A stretch of 64,000 nt of DNA from an uncultured Bacteroides sp. (GTDB taxonomy: Bacteria > Bacteroidota > Bacteroidia > Bacteroidales > Bacteroidaceae). Location: assembly GCA_947646015.1 (NCBI GenBank), contig CANSEY010000007.1, forward strand, positions 62,001-126,000, given 5' to 3'. Shown in pieces: positions 15,534 to 24,354 of this stretch. The position numbers were made by a program, and so were the translations under genes. The notes under the pieces were generated by a model that saw only the letters and a program-made list of their open reading frames with translations, did not search any database and had not been told where the DNA came from. Each line of letters opens with the position of its first letter. Position 1 is the first letter of the stretch.

Positions 15534-16136
15534 ATGAAAAAGAAAATTATGAATGTATGTGGTGTGGCTTTATTAGCCGTTAGTTTACTGGCTTGTTCCG
15601 GTCAGAAGAAAGGAGCAGAAGCTGCTGAGAGCGTTTCAGACACAGTGAAAGTGGCTACTGAAGCGATGTCGGCACAAGCTGATAGTACAGGATATATTGT
15701 CAGAATAGGGGAGATAGCCCCTGATTTTACGATTACATTGACGGATGGTAAACAAGTGACTTTGTCTTCTCTTCGTGGGAAGGTTGTCATGTTGCAGTTT
15801 ACAGCAAGTTGGTGCGGAGTATGCCGTAAGGAAATGCCTTTTATAGAAAAAGACATTTGGCTGAAGCATAAGGATAATGCAGACTTTGCACTGATTGGAA
15901 TAGACCGTGACGAACCGCTTGAAAAAGTGCTTGCCTTCGCAAAGTCTACCGGAGTGACTTACTCGCTGGGACTGGATCCGGGAGCTGATATTTTTGCAAA
16001 ATATGCATTGCGTGATGCCGGAATCACACGGAATGTGCTGATAGACCGGGAAGGAAAGATTGTAAAACTGACTCGTCTGTATAATGAAGAAGAGTTTGCT
16101 TCACTGGTTCAGCAGATCAATGAAATGCTGAAATAA
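15534..16136 (+). CDS. TlpA/ResA-like thioredoxin lipoprotein
   Basis: The N-terminal lipobox (SLLACSG) marks it as an envelope lipoprotein. After an Ala/Ser-rich linker comes a TlpA-type domain: GEIAPDFTITLTDGKQVTLS, then the active site WCGVCRKEMP with CxxC, and later GITRNVLIDREGKIV with the family's residue pattern before the cis-Pro loop. Such proteins reduce disulfides or peroxides in the periplasm. The start at 15534 gives a proper signal peptide (MKKKIMN...). It is a single gene between tRNA-Thr and a convergent methyltransferase. Confidence 0.88.
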   Translation: MKKKIMNVCGVALLAVSLLACSGQKKGAEAAESVSDTVKVATEAMSAQADSTGYIVRIGEIAPDFTITLTDGKQVTLSSLRGKVVMLQFTASWCGVCRKEMPFIEKDIWLKHKDNADFALIGIDRDEPLEKVLAFAKSTGVTYSLGLDPGADIFAKYALRDAGITRNVLIDREGKIVKLTRLYNEEEFASLVQQINEMLK

Positions 16137-16179
16137 GTGCTTATTGCCGGTCTCTGAACCGGATGCGGGCACAATAGAT

Positions 16180-16256
16180 ATAGTGTCACTATCACACTGG
16201 GATGGTGACATTATATCGTTAGTATGGTTACACTATTCCGATGTGATACTGTCACT
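16180..16256. repeat. Imperfect inverted repeat between convergent genes
   Basis: GTGTCACTATCACACTGGGA (from 16183, running to 16210) recurs inverted at 16255-16227 as GTGACAGTATCACATCGGAA. Inside the left arm ATAGTGTCACTAT (16180-16192) is itself a perfect palindrome. The element could serve as a bidirectional terminator or be a repeated intergenic palindrome. Confidence 0.5.
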
Positions 16257-16295
16257 ATCCTGAATAGGGCTTTTTCTGATTAAAATAATACGCTG

Positions 16296-17027
16296 TCAGG
16301 CAAGGCTCAGCTTTGCCAGATAGTCATAATGTTTTCCTTCTTTGATTAATTTCGCTTTGAATCCACATTCGGAGGCGTACAGGCTAAGAGTCTGAAAATC
16401 GATATATAGCCAATCGAATGTATCTCCTTTTACATCCTTGTATTGCATCTGGAAATCTACTTCCCCATAATAATCGCCTGCCAGGTCGATAAGCATGCTG
16501 CCGTCTTCTTCTTCGAAAAGATAGCGCAGATCACTTGAATCCATCAGAATACATCCGCCAGGGCGTAGGATACGTTTCATCTGTTGGAAAAAGGTAGGCA
16601 TATTATTTAGTGTTCCTATGATGCCCGAACCATTCATCAGCATCAGAACCGTATCGAATGTTTCGGTGAATGTTTCGTCAAAGAGATTAATCAGGCGGGA
16701 ATCTTTGACACCGCGTTGTTTCATTACTTCGTTGGAAAGCGGAGAGATGTCAATGGCGCAAACTTCTTTTCCCATTTCTTGAAGTGCCAATGCGTGGCAG
16801 CCGCTTCCGGCTCCTACATCTAATATTCTTCCCGTAGCCATTTGCAGAGCAGTGCGTTCGAGAACTGGCATGGACTGTATACTTCGGAATAATTCCTTAA
16901 CGGGGATTTCATCTTCTTCGAATTGAGAAGAGAATACTCGCAAGCGGTCAGCTCTGTGATGATTGAAATAATCGGAGATTGCAGCTCCCATCGGGTCCTT
17001 TTCTGCGGAAAGGGTTATTGTTGCCAT
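16296..17027 (-). CDS. Class I SAM-dependent methyltransferase
   Basis: The 243-residue protein begins MATITLSAEKDPMG at 17027, set by a divergent -7 box just upstream. Motif I is ILDVGAGSGCHALAL, motif II ends in AIDISP, and MLMNGSGIIG with RILRPGGCILMD supplies motifs IV and V. Substrate is unknown. A far longer open frame upstream (to 17303) runs through the promoters and is not used. Confidence 0.85.
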   Translation of the reverse strand: MATITLSAEKDPMGAAISDYFNHHRADRLRVFSSQFEEDEIPVKELFRSIQSMPVLERTALQMATGRILDVGAGSGCHALALQEMGKEVCAIDISPLSNEVMKQRGVKDSRLINLFDETFTETFDTVLMLMNGSGIIGTLNNMPTFFQQMKRILRPGGCILMDSSDLRYLFEEEDGSMLIDLAGDYYGEVDFQMQYKDVKGDTFDWLYIDFQTLSLYASECGFKAKLIKEGKHYDYLAKLSLA

Positions 17028-17055
17028 TTTGGTGATTATGTATTGTTTTATCCGC

Positions 17056-17092
17056 CAAAGATAAACAATTCCGTAGAAAAGGCTTATCTTTG
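17056..17092. promoter_or_regulatory. Two divergent -7 boxes
   Basis: Minus-strand TATCTTTG (17063-17056) drives the methyltransferase, and plus-strand TATCTTTG (17085-17092) drives the small basic gene at 17127. Both are exact consensus matches, 21 bp apart. Confidence 0.7.
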
Positions 17093-17126
17093 CATCAGAA
17101 ATGTGAATGCTAACAATATAATATAT

Positions 17127-17312
17127 ATGAGTATAGAAGATGCAATCATGGGTGGAATCGTCTTTAAAGGTAAGAAAGATAAGCCCCAGGAAGAGGAGAA
17201 AGTGAAGACGAAAGCGAAGAAAGCGACTTATATTCGTGGACAACATGGTTCCGGAGCCGCGAAGATGAAAGCGGATATTCGGAAAAAGAGAGCTAACCGA
17301 CATAAAAAATAA
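17127..17312 (+). CDS. Small, very basic protein of unknown function
   Basis: The 61-residue protein (MSIEDAIMGGIVFKGKKDKP...) is rich in Lys and Arg, with IRGQHGSGAAKMKADIRKKR at the end. Its start follows a consensus promoter at 17085. The composition suits a nucleic-acid-binding or ribosome-associated protein, but no family is named. Its stop is directly followed by the ATG of the next gene. Confidence 0.65.
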   Translation: MSIEDAIMGGIVFKGKKDKPQEEEKVKTKAKKATYIRGQHGSGAAKMKADIRKKRANRHKK

Positions 17313-17765
17313 ATGGGAACAATTGTTTGTATACTAGCACTTTTGCTGGCTGGCCATGGACTTGGTTTGATCATTAAGATGAGAATGTTTTGTCTTTTAA
17401 TCAAGAGAGTCGAAACGAAATACATTAAGAAGATAGATGGAATAGTAGTGGATGTTGATACTTATGTGAAGGATGGAAAGCTTCTTATGCGCCCGTCTGT
17501 TGAATTTACATTAGAAGGAGAGGGTGAAAAATGTTGTCGGTCTATCAATCCCAATATTATTGTGGAGGATATCACACAATTTTCATATTACCCGAAAGAT
17601 TTTCATATAGGTGATAAAGTTACAGTTTGGTATAATTTGGATAATGATGCAATGTTTGTCGAGCAAAAAATGCAATTGACAAGATTGTTTGTTCGTTTAT
17701 TTATTCCCGGATGTTTTTTCATTATTTCAAGCATTTTGGGGATGTGTTATGTCATGAATAGCTAA
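17313..17765 (+). CDS. DUF3592-like membrane protein
   Basis: The 150-residue protein has membrane helices at both ends (about 2-30 and 126-147) and a middle domain with VEFTLEGEGEKCCRS and HIGDKVTVWYNLDNDAMFVE. The last segment mirrors the GxxVxVxYdPxnp motif of DUF3592. Function is unknown. It is fused in one operon with the small basic gene, without any gap. Confidence 0.65.
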   Translation: MGTIVCILALLLAGHGLGLIIKMRMFCLLIKRVETKYIKKIDGIVVDVDTYVKDGKLLMRPSVEFTLEGEGEKCCRSINPNIIVEDITQFSYYPKDFHIGDKVTVWYNLDNDAMFVEQKMQLTRLFVRLFIPGCFFIISSILGMCYVMNS

Positions 17766-17766
17766 C

Positions 17767-17826
17767 AACCTTATAAAAAGAAGCGGGGCAGGATGATCAT
17801 CCTGCCCCGCTTCTTTTTATAAGGTT
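17767..17826. terminator. 60-nt perfect palindrome, bidirectional terminator
   Basis: The 30-base arms are fully complementary around a TGATCA centre (17794-17799), with AAAAAGAAGCGGGGCAGGAT in the left arm. A and T runs flank the GC core on both sides, so it can end both convergent transcripts. Its right arm includes the first two bases of the glyoxalase stop codon. Confidence 0.85.
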
Positions 17827-18205
17827 ACTTCTTTTGTGGAAGTATCTCTATCCAGTAGTCATCCGGGTCGTTGATAAAATAAAGCCCCATGGCTGTATTC
17901 TCAAAACAGACACAGTTCATTTCTTTGTGGTATTGCCGTACAGCATCATAATCGCCGGCTACACGAAAGCATAAATGACTTTCGTTTTCTCCCAGTTCAT
18001 AGGGGGAGGTATGATCTTTCAGCCAGGTCAGTTCCAGCAGGAAGCCGGTTTCGTTGTCCGTCAGGTAAACCAGGATGAAAGAACCGTCGGAAGCTTCCTT
18101 CCGACTATGTTCTTTTAAGCCAAGCGCTTTTTCATAAAAAGCAATGCTTCGCTCCAGATTTGTTACATTGATATTAAAGTGATCAAATCTACTTTTAATT
18201 TCCAT
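17825..18205 (-). CDS. Glyoxalase I-like VOC protein
   Basis: The 126-residue protein has the two beta-alpha-beta modules of the vicinal-oxygen-chelate fold: FDHFNINVTNLERSIAFYEK at the start, ESHLCFRV in the middle and YFINDPDDYWIEIL at the end. These place the metal ligands His, Glu, His and Glu as in lactoylglutathione lyase. It would detoxify methylglyoxal, though Bacteroides lacks glutathione, so the thiol is uncertain. It is last in a minus-strand run (13 bases after DUF4468). Confidence 0.82.
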   Translation of the reverse strand: MEIKSRFDHFNINVTNLERSIAFYEKALGLKEHSRKEASDGSFILVYLTDNETGFLLELTWLKDHTSPYELGENESHLCFRVAGDYDAVRQYHKEMNCVCFENTAMGLYFINDPDDYWIEILPQKK

Positions 18206-18218
18206 GATTGCTATCTTG

Positions 18219-19352
18219 TTATTTTTTCATCAATAGCTTCACGATTTCTCCGACATACGTACGGGGTTGTCCGGCTTGCGGAGTCGTTTGTGAAGGCAGT
18301 TTCTTACATTCGATAACAGCCGAAGGGGTCGTTTGGTTCGGAGCGTATAGTTTCAGTGTATAAGTTTCTGCTTTTTCTATCGCTTCGTAGGGCTGATCGG
18401 CAGAAAGTGTGCAATAAGCTACGGCTTTACCGTTTTGATAACCCAGTGCGCCGCCTGCGTTGGCTGTCATATTGGTCATGTTGAATTCATCTTTGCCGAT
18501 AGAGATCACCAGTTTTCCATTGCCCATCAATGCATATACATCACCCGGAATCTGCTTCAGATCGATTTCTGTATATCCCGGCATATCTGCTGAAGCCTTG
18601 CCGACAGGAGTTGCAGGCGTTAAAGTAGCAGCAGGAGTAGTTGTCTGATCAGCTTCTGCAGTGGTAACTTTACCGCCTTGACCGATCACCAGCGGACCTG
18701 CAGCAGCAACGATAGACGGCTTCTGTGCTTCTTCTTCTTTTTTCTTTTTCTCAGACTTCGGACGAGTATCGGGAGCACCGAAGGCAACAGCTACATCCAT
18801 AAAGATGTCGTCGGCAAAGTCTACCGTTTTTCTGCGCCATTTAGCCAAGCCGCGTACCAGTTTGGTTTTAGCTTTGTTCAGTGCATATTCATCTGTAATC
18901 CATTCTTCTGCTTTGTATTTTTCTGTTTCGCGGTAGGTGAAACGGATTTTTTCCAGTTCTACCAAGCAACTGCCCGGTTTGCAGGTAACGGTGATCTGAT
19001 AATTGACCCAAGTGCGGTCCAATGACAGGGCGCTGGAGTAAAATGTGATCCATTCTTCACCTACACCGGCGATGGTTCCTTGTGCTTCGTCGCTGAAAAC
19101 GACGCGGCTGTCCGGATTATTGTTTTCTTTCAGACGTTCGTTCATCCACTTCATGACAGTGTCGTAGATTTGCTTCTGACTCATTCCGGGAATTTGGAAT
19201 TCCTTGGAAAATACTACTTTACCATCTACTACAGGAACAGCTCCCGCAAGGTATCTGGTATCATCTCTTTTTTCTTTGTGTGAATCGGCTCTCATTGCCA
19301 TTGGCAGGCATGTGAGAAGCATGGTAAGAAACAGGATTGTTAACTTATTCAT
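18219..19352 (-). CDS. Exported DUF4468 protein
   Basis: A signal peptide is followed by a DUF4468 domain (about residues 40-180: LAGAVPVVDGKVVFSKEFQI, SQKQIYDTVMKWMNERL), a TBP-like fold common in Bacteroidetes envelope proteins. A Lys/Glu-rich and Thr/Pro/Ala-rich linker leads to a C-terminal domain (GYTEIDLKQIPGDVYALMGN) that concerns surface handling of unknown nature. It sits 14 bases after the MBL hydrolase and 13 before the glyoxalase. Confidence 0.72.
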   Translation of the reverse strand: MNKLTILFLTMLLTCLPMAMRADSHKEKRDDTRYLAGAVPVVDGKVVFSKEFQIPGMSQKQIYDTVMKWMNERLKENNNPDSRVVFSDEAQGTIAGVGEEWITFYSSALSLDRTWVNYQITVTCKPGSCLVELEKIRFTYRETEKYKAEEWITDEYALNKAKTKLVRGLAKWRRKTVDFADDIFMDVAVAFGAPDTRPKSEKKKKEEEAQKPSIVAAAGPLVIGQGGKVTTAEADQTTTPAATLTPATPVGKASADMPGYTEIDLKQIPGDVYALMGNGKLVISIGKDEFNMTNMTANAGGALGYQNGKAVAYCTLSADQPYEAIEKAETYTLKLYAPNQTTPSAVIECKKLPSQTTPQAGQPRTYVGEIVKLLMKK

Positions 19353-19366
19353 AATTATTATTGTGT

Positions 19367-20098
19367 TTATTTGGTTATTTCAAAACTTTCGCCCCGATGG
19401 GTGATGCTGACAAACCGGCATCCTGCATTTTCGGCAAAATCACGGAGGGCGTTTCCGCCTTCGTAGTCTTCACTGAAGTGCATGGGTACAAATATAGTAG
19501 TTTTTATTTGTTCGATGAACTGTTTTGCACCTTTCATATAATCTTTTCCCATCCTGCGGTCCACTGGGAATAGCACTAAATCAATCTCCGGTGCTTTTTC
19601 TTTTAAATATTTAACTTCTGCAAGGAAGTCTCCGTTGGCTTTTCGTATCTCCGCTTCGGTAGATTCTTCACTCCAGTGCCAGTTGTTCAGATCGCCTGCA
19701 TGGAGGATGCTCCAGTCTTGCAGATGGATCAGGAACGAACTGCCGACATCGGTCGAGCCGAATGCTTCAATGCGGATCGTGTCGTCTTCGTAGGTTTCTC
19801 CTTTTTTAATATAAGTAGCGTCTTCGGGCTTTGCACGATGGCTTTTCAGAATATCTTTGGAGAAAATGTACCGGATGTCGGGACGCACTTCTTTCCACGT
19901 CAGTATTTCACGGTTGAAATGGTCGGGATGGAAGTGAGTGGCCAATACATAGAGTTTACCCGGTCTTTGCAGGAGGTAGTCATGTACGATTCCCCGGTTA
20001 TGTTCAGTTTCCGAAGAATCTTTGTAATAATCGATGATGACGGTCACACCTTCTGCTTCGATGGCAAAACCGCTATGATAAATATAATCCAGTGTCAT
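19367..20098 (-). CDS. MBL-fold metal-dependent hydrolase
   Basis: The 243-residue protein has the metallo-beta-lactamase metal motif THFHPDHF (HxHxDH), ILHAGDLNNWHW for the later Asp and His, and VPMHFSEDY at the end. It resembles UlaG/RomA-like hydrolases. Substrate unknown. Cytoplasmic; part of the minus-strand gene run. Confidence 0.85.
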   Translation of the reverse strand: MTLDYIYHSGFAIEAEGVTVIIDYYKDSSETEHNRGIVHDYLLQRPGKLYVLATHFHPDHFNREILTWKEVRPDIRYIFSKDILKSHRAKPEDATYIKKGETYEDDTIRIEAFGSTDVGSSFLIHLQDWSILHAGDLNNWHWSEESTEAEIRKANGDFLAEVKYLKEKAPEIDLVLFPVDRRMGKDYMKGAKQFIEQIKTTIFVPMHFSEDYEGGNALRDFAENAGCRFVSITHRGESFEITK

Positions 20099-20166
20099 GA
20101 GCTGATTATTTTTACAGTTGCAATATTACGTATTCTAGTTGGAGTTGGCAAGAAAAATCAGTGAAA

Positions 20167-20808
20167 TCAGGGAGAAAGTCGATTGATTTCCCATTTTCCA
20201 CCCGTCTTTAGGGTATACAGGAAGCGATCATGTAACCGGTTGGGACGTCCTTGCCAGAATTCCATCCGGGTAGGAGTGACGGCATATCCGCCCCAGTTGT
20301 CGGGCCGTTCCACTTCTTTTCCCAGCCATCGGGCAGCTTCTTTGACGAAAGCGCGTATCAGTTGCATCCGGCTTGCGATAGGCTGGCTTTGTGGAGAGAT
20401 ACGTGCACCGATGCGGCTTTTATAAGGGCGCTTCCGGAAATATTCGTCCGATTCCTCCGGAGAGACTTTTGCGGCAGTACCTTCGATGTGTACTTGCCTT
20501 TCAAGTTCATGCCAGACAAAGGAGAGTGAAATGTACGGATTTTGTGCCAGTTGCCTTCCCTTGCGGCTTTCATAATTGGTGTAGAAGATAAACTTTCCGT
20601 CATGCAGTCCTTTCAGCAGTACGGTACGGGTCGAAGGTCTGCCTTCGGGAGATACGGTACCTACAATGACGGCGGTCGGTTCTTCTACGTTTGCGTCGAT
20701 GGCTTCCTGTAGCCAGCGGCTGAAAAGCGAAAGCGGGTCGCAGGGAAGTTCGCTTTCCCTTAACCCGCTTTTGGTATATTCTTGCCGGATATCAGCTATA
20801 TTCTTCAT
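20167..20808 (-). CDS. pdxH: Pyridoxamine 5'-phosphate oxidase
   Basis: The 213-residue protein has the full PdxH pattern: RPSTRTVLLKG, FYTNYESRKGRQLAQNP for FMN binding, SFVWHELERQVHIEGTA, and the C-terminal signature FWQGRPNRLHDR with ending WEINRLSP. It makes pyridoxal phosphate from pyridoxine or pyridoxamine phosphate using oxygen. An oxygen-using enzyme in an anaerobe is usual in Bacteroides. Length is standard. Confidence 0.96.
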   Translation of the reverse strand: MKNIADIRQEYTKSGLRESELPCDPLSLFSRWLQEAIDANVEEPTAVIVGTVSPEGRPSTRTVLLKGLHDGKFIFYTNYESRKGRQLAQNPYISLSFVWHELERQVHIEGTAAKVSPEESDEYFRKRPYKSRIGARISPQSQPIASRMQLIRAFVKEAARWLGKEVERPDNWGGYAVTPTRMEFWQGRPNRLHDRFLYTLKTGGKWEINRLSP

Positions 20809-20845
20809 TCATTCAAGATTCATGATTTCTACTAATTCCAAATTT

Positions 20846-21550
20846 CTACATCGGTACTTCTATCAATAAGATATGTGAGTCCTTCAATGTTTCGAGTTCG
20901 AAACTTTTCGTATCGTAGATACCCATTCCGTCGCGACGTTTCAGCACTTCGCTGTCTACTACGATTTCTCCTTCAATCAGGAAAATGTATACGCCGCCAT
21001 GACTTTGGTGCAAGTGGTAGCCGAGTTTCTTTCCGGCTTCCACCTTTCCGATAGAAAACCAGGTGTCTTGTAGAAGTGAAGCGGGAGTACTGCCGTCGGG
21101 CGATACGATCACTGCCAGTTCGTTCGGTCGTTCCAGCTCTTTGATGCTGAAATCCTTGTAGACAGGATGTGTATTCCGTTCTCTCGGCATAATCCATATT
21201 TGCAGGAATTCTACCGGTTCTACAGGGCTGGCATTCACTTCACTGTGGAAAATACCCGTTCCGGCACTCATCGTCTGAATCTCTCCGACAGTGATGATAC
21301 GGCTATTTTTCTTGCTGTCACCATGTTGCAGATGTCCTTTCAATGGAATGGAGATAATCTCCATATTTTTATGCGGATGGGTTTGGAACCCTTCTCCGGG
21401 GGCGACTTTGTCGTCATTCAATACACGGAGGGCACCGAAGTTTATACGGTCAGAATCGAAGTATTCGTCGAAACTGAAGGTATGGTAACTATCCAGCCAG
21501 TCATATTGGGAATGTCCTCTTGTATCTGCTTTATGTATTACTTTCTTCAT
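20846..21550 (-). CDS. Pirin-family bicupin
   Basis: The 234-residue protein shows the pirin N-terminal cupin: FGALRVLNDDKVAPGEGFQT, HPHKNMEI, and a FHSEVN segment giving the metal-binding His and Glu residues. The C-terminal cupin (HLHQSHGGVYIFLIEGEI) follows. Some pirins act as quercetin dioxygenase; physiological role here is not known. A clear AGGAG precedes the start. It may be co-transcribed with ldhA 60 bases upstream. Confidence 0.9.
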   Translation of the reverse strand: MKKVIHKADTRGHSQYDWLDSYHTFSFDEYFDSDRINFGALRVLNDDKVAPGEGFQTHPHKNMEIISIPLKGHLQHGDSKKNSRIITVGEIQTMSAGTGIFHSEVNASPVEPVEFLQIWIMPRERNTHPVYKDFSIKELERPNELAVIVSPDGSTPASLLQDTWFSIGKVEAGKKLGYHLHQSHGGVYIFLIEGEIVVDSEVLKRRDGMGIYDTKSFELETLKDSHILLIEVPM

Positions 21551-21610
21551 AATTTTCTCCTTTTCTAATTGTTTATATACTTCTGTAACAAGGGAAGTCA
21601 GGTAAAGGTT

Positions 21611-22612
21611 CTATCTCTTCACTTCATTTAGCAAAGGCTTGTGGTTGATGAAATCCTTGATATTCTGAAGTGTGGTCATGGCGATATTTCCCATTGCTTC
21701 ACGTGTGAAAAAGGCTTGATGCGAAGTGACAATCACATTGTTAAATGAGAGCAGACGGGCAAGCACGTCGTCGTCGATGATGCGGTCGGACTGGTCTTCG
21801 TAGAAATATTCGCTTTCTTCCTCGTACACATCCAATCCGGCAGAACCGATTTTCTTGTTTTTTAAGCCTTCGATCAGGGCATTGGTGTGAATCAATTGTC
21901 CACGACCGGTATTGATGATCATGACTCCGTCTTTCATTTTGCTGATGGAGTAGTCATTGATCAGATATTTGGTGGCTTCGGTAAGCGGGCAATGTAGGGA
22001 AATAATGTCGGAACTATGGTACAATTCGTCCAGAGAAGTATAAACGATTTGTTCTTCCCTGGCAAAGTTGTAGTCGGGATAAAGGTCATAAGCCAGTATA
22101 TTCATTCCGAATCCCTTTAAGATATGAATCAGAATTTTGGCGATTTTTCCTGTGCCGATGATACCTGCCGTCTTGCCGTGCATGTCGAATCCCATCAGAC
22201 CGTGAAGGGAAAAGTTTCCGTCTTTTGTACGCCACGAAGCGCGTGGAATCTTTCGGTTGAGAGAGAGCATGAGTGCTACGGTATATTCGGCAACGGCATA
22301 AGGCGAATATGCAGGAACCCGTACAACGGTGATTCCGGCAGTGGCGGCAGCGTTCAGGTCTACATTATTGAATCCTGCACATCGGAGTGCCAGTAGTTTT
22401 ACTCCGTTGGCTGCCATAGCATGAATGACTTCTGCATCGGCCGTATCGTTGACAAAGATACAGACCGCGTCTACTCCTTGCGTCAATAGCACGTTATTCT
22501 TATTCAGATGTCCTTTATAATAACGGAATTCAAATCCGAACTCTTTGTTTTTATCGTTGAAAGAAGCTTCGTCATAAGGCTTTGTTCCGAAAAATGCAAT
22601 TGTATAGGCCAT
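21611..22612 (-). CDS. ldhA: D-lactate dehydrogenase
   Basis: The protein starts MAYTIAFFGTKPYDEASF at 22612; the longer frame to 22723 adds no recognisable sequence. It has the Rossmann motif GKTAGIIGTGKIA, the arginine segment INTGRGQLIHT, the Glu region DVYEEESEYF and the catalytic His in VTSHQAFFT. This is the D-isomer-specific 2-hydroxyacid dehydrogenase family, LdhA branch, which reduces pyruvate to D-lactate in fermentation. Length 333 residues is standard. Confidence 0.93.
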   Translation of the reverse strand: MAYTIAFFGTKPYDEASFNDKNKEFGFEFRYYKGHLNKNNVLLTQGVDAVCIFVNDTADAEVIHAMAANGVKLLALRCAGFNNVDLNAAATAGITVVRVPAYSPYAVAEYTVALMLSLNRKIPRASWRTKDGNFSLHGLMGFDMHGKTAGIIGTGKIAKILIHILKGFGMNILAYDLYPDYNFAREEQIVYTSLDELYHSSDIISLHCPLTEATKYLINDYSISKMKDGVMIINTGRGQLIHTNALIEGLKNKKIGSAGLDVYEEESEYFYEDQSDRIIDDDVLARLLSFNNVIVTSHQAFFTREAMGNIAMTTLQNIKDFINHKPLLNEVKR

Positions 22613-22785
22613 AATATTTTCTGTTTTTATTCTTATTAATAAACGTAAAAACAGGGTGGTTTGTTTATCTTTACCTCCGCTCAGAATGTGAATTGTTTCA
22701 TTAGAAACAGTTTTTATTTTCAATTAAAATGAGCCGGTAAGCGAAAATAAGTGCACAAACATGTGTTGCGTGTGCAGGAATATTG

Positions 22786-22793
22786 TATCTTTG
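22786..22793 (+). promoter_or_regulatory. Promoter of the FadL-like gene
   Basis: TATCTTTG at -7 with GTTG (22764-22767) about 18 bp upstream. Confidence 0.65.
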
Positions 22794-22821
22794 CGCCCGA
22801 ATTAATTTAAAAAAGATTTAG

Positions 22822-24255
22822 ATGAGAAAAAATTTCTTGATTGGATTTGTAATGTTAATCGTTTCAATTCCAACTTTTGCCGGAGATTATCTAACTAATA
22901 CGAATCAGAATGCTGCTTTCTTGCGCATGATAGCCCGCGGCGCTTCCATTGATATTGATGGAGTTTATAGTAATCCTGCCGGACTGGCATTCCTTCCCCA
23001 AAACGGTTTACAGGTAGCACTGACTATTCAGAGTGCATATCAGACTCGTGATATTGCTGCTACAAGTCCTTTGTGGACTATGGACAGACAGACTTCCGTG
23101 CGCAATTATGAAGGAAAAGCTTCGGCTCCCGTTATCCCTTCTGTCCATGCTGTATATAAGAATGGTGACTGGGCATTTTCCGGTAGTTTCGCTATCGTTG
23201 GTGGTGGTGGAAAAGCTTCTTTCAATACAGGTTTGCCTATGTTTGATGCAGCTGCTATCGGCTTGGTAAATTCTACAAGTGATATGTTGAAACCTAATAT
23301 GTACAATATCAATTCAGCCATGGAAGGTCGTCAATATATTTATGGTTTGCAGTTAGGGGCAAGCTATAAGATTAATGAACACTTTTCAGTTTTTGCCGGA
23401 GCCCGTATGAATTACTTTACAGGTGGATATAAAGGTTTTCTGAATATTGCCTTGAAAGAAGGAGTAGCAGGACAGATCGGTGCTGCTATAGTACAACAAA
23501 TTATGGGGGCTAATCCTAATTTGAGTTTAGAACAGGCACAGCAGATTGCACAAGAACAATCTGCACCTATGCTTCAGAAACTGAATGATACGAAGCTTGA
23601 ACTGGATTGTGACCAGACAGGTTGGGGATTGACGCCGATTATCGGTGTAGACGCTAAGTTCGGTAAGTTGAATTTGGCTGCGAAGTATGAGTTCAAAGCT
23701 AATATGAATATTGAGAACAATACACATAAATTGGAATTTCCGGATGCTGCTGCTGCCTATATGGCACCTTATCAGCATGGTGTGAATACTCCAAGTGACC
23801 TCCCTTCTATGTTATCTGTAGCAGCAAGTTATGAATTCTTGCCTTCTCTTCGTGCTTCAGTAGAGTATCATTTCTTTGATGACAAGAATGCAGGTATGGC
23901 TGATAACAAGCAGAAGACATTGAAACATGGAACACACGAATACCTGGCTGGTGTAGAATGGGATATAAACAAAATATTCACAGTCAGTGGTGGTTATCAG
24001 AAAACTGATTATGGATTGAGCGATGCTTTCCAGACAGACACAAGTTTCTCTTGTGATTCTTATTCAGTCGGTTTGGGCGGTCGTATTAATCTTAGTAAGG
24101 CGTTAAGTTTAGATGTTGCTTATTTCTGGACTACCTACAGCGATTATACCAAAGAAAATCCACGTGGCTTGGATGGGGCTATGGCTTCAATGGATAAAGA
24201 TGTTTATAGTCGTACAAACAAAGTGTTTGGTGTAAGTGTAAACTATAAGTTCTAA
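22822..24255 (+). CDS. FadL/OmpP1-type outer membrane transport protein
   Basis: The 477-residue protein has a signal peptide (FLIGFVMLIVSIPTFAG) and the FadL-family start: NAAFLRMIARGASIDIDGVYSNPAG, split by the usual NPAG motif, then long alternating beta strands ending with aromatic F (VNYKF). FadL-type barrels pass hydrophobic compounds across the outer membrane. It stands alone between its promoter and a terminator. Confidence 0.85.
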   Translation: MRKNFLIGFVMLIVSIPTFAGDYLTNTNQNAAFLRMIARGASIDIDGVYSNPAGLAFLPQNGLQVALTIQSAYQTRDIAATSPLWTMDRQTSVRNYEGKASAPVIPSVHAVYKNGDWAFSGSFAIVGGGGKASFNTGLPMFDAAAIGLVNSTSDMLKPNMYNINSAMEGRQYIYGLQLGASYKINEHFSVFAGARMNYFTGGYKGFLNIALKEGVAGQIGAAIVQQIMGANPNLSLEQAQQIAQEQSAPMLQKLNDTKLELDCDQTGWGLTPIIGVDAKFGKLNLAAKYEFKANMNIENNTHKLEFPDAAAAYMAPYQHGVNTPSDLPSMLSVAASYEFLPSLRASVEYHFFDDKNAGMADNKQKTLKHGTHEYLAGVEWDINKIFTVSGGYQKTDYGLSDAFQTDTSFSCDSYSVGLGGRINLSKALSLDVAYFWTTYSDYTKENPRGLDGAMASMDKDVYSRTNKVFGVSVNYKF

Positions 24256-24283
24256 TATTAATCCGCTACGATTTTATATTAAA

Positions 24284-24317
24284 GAAGCCGTCTCGAACAT
24301 TGTTCAGAGGCGGCTTC
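24284..24317. terminator. Terminator between convergent outer membrane protein genes
   Basis: GAAGCCGTCTC (24284-24294) pairs with GAGGCGGCTTC (24307-24317) with one G-T pair. Confidence 0.7.
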
Positions 24318-24354
24318 TCATATTATATATACCTAATATTATATATGTAATAGA

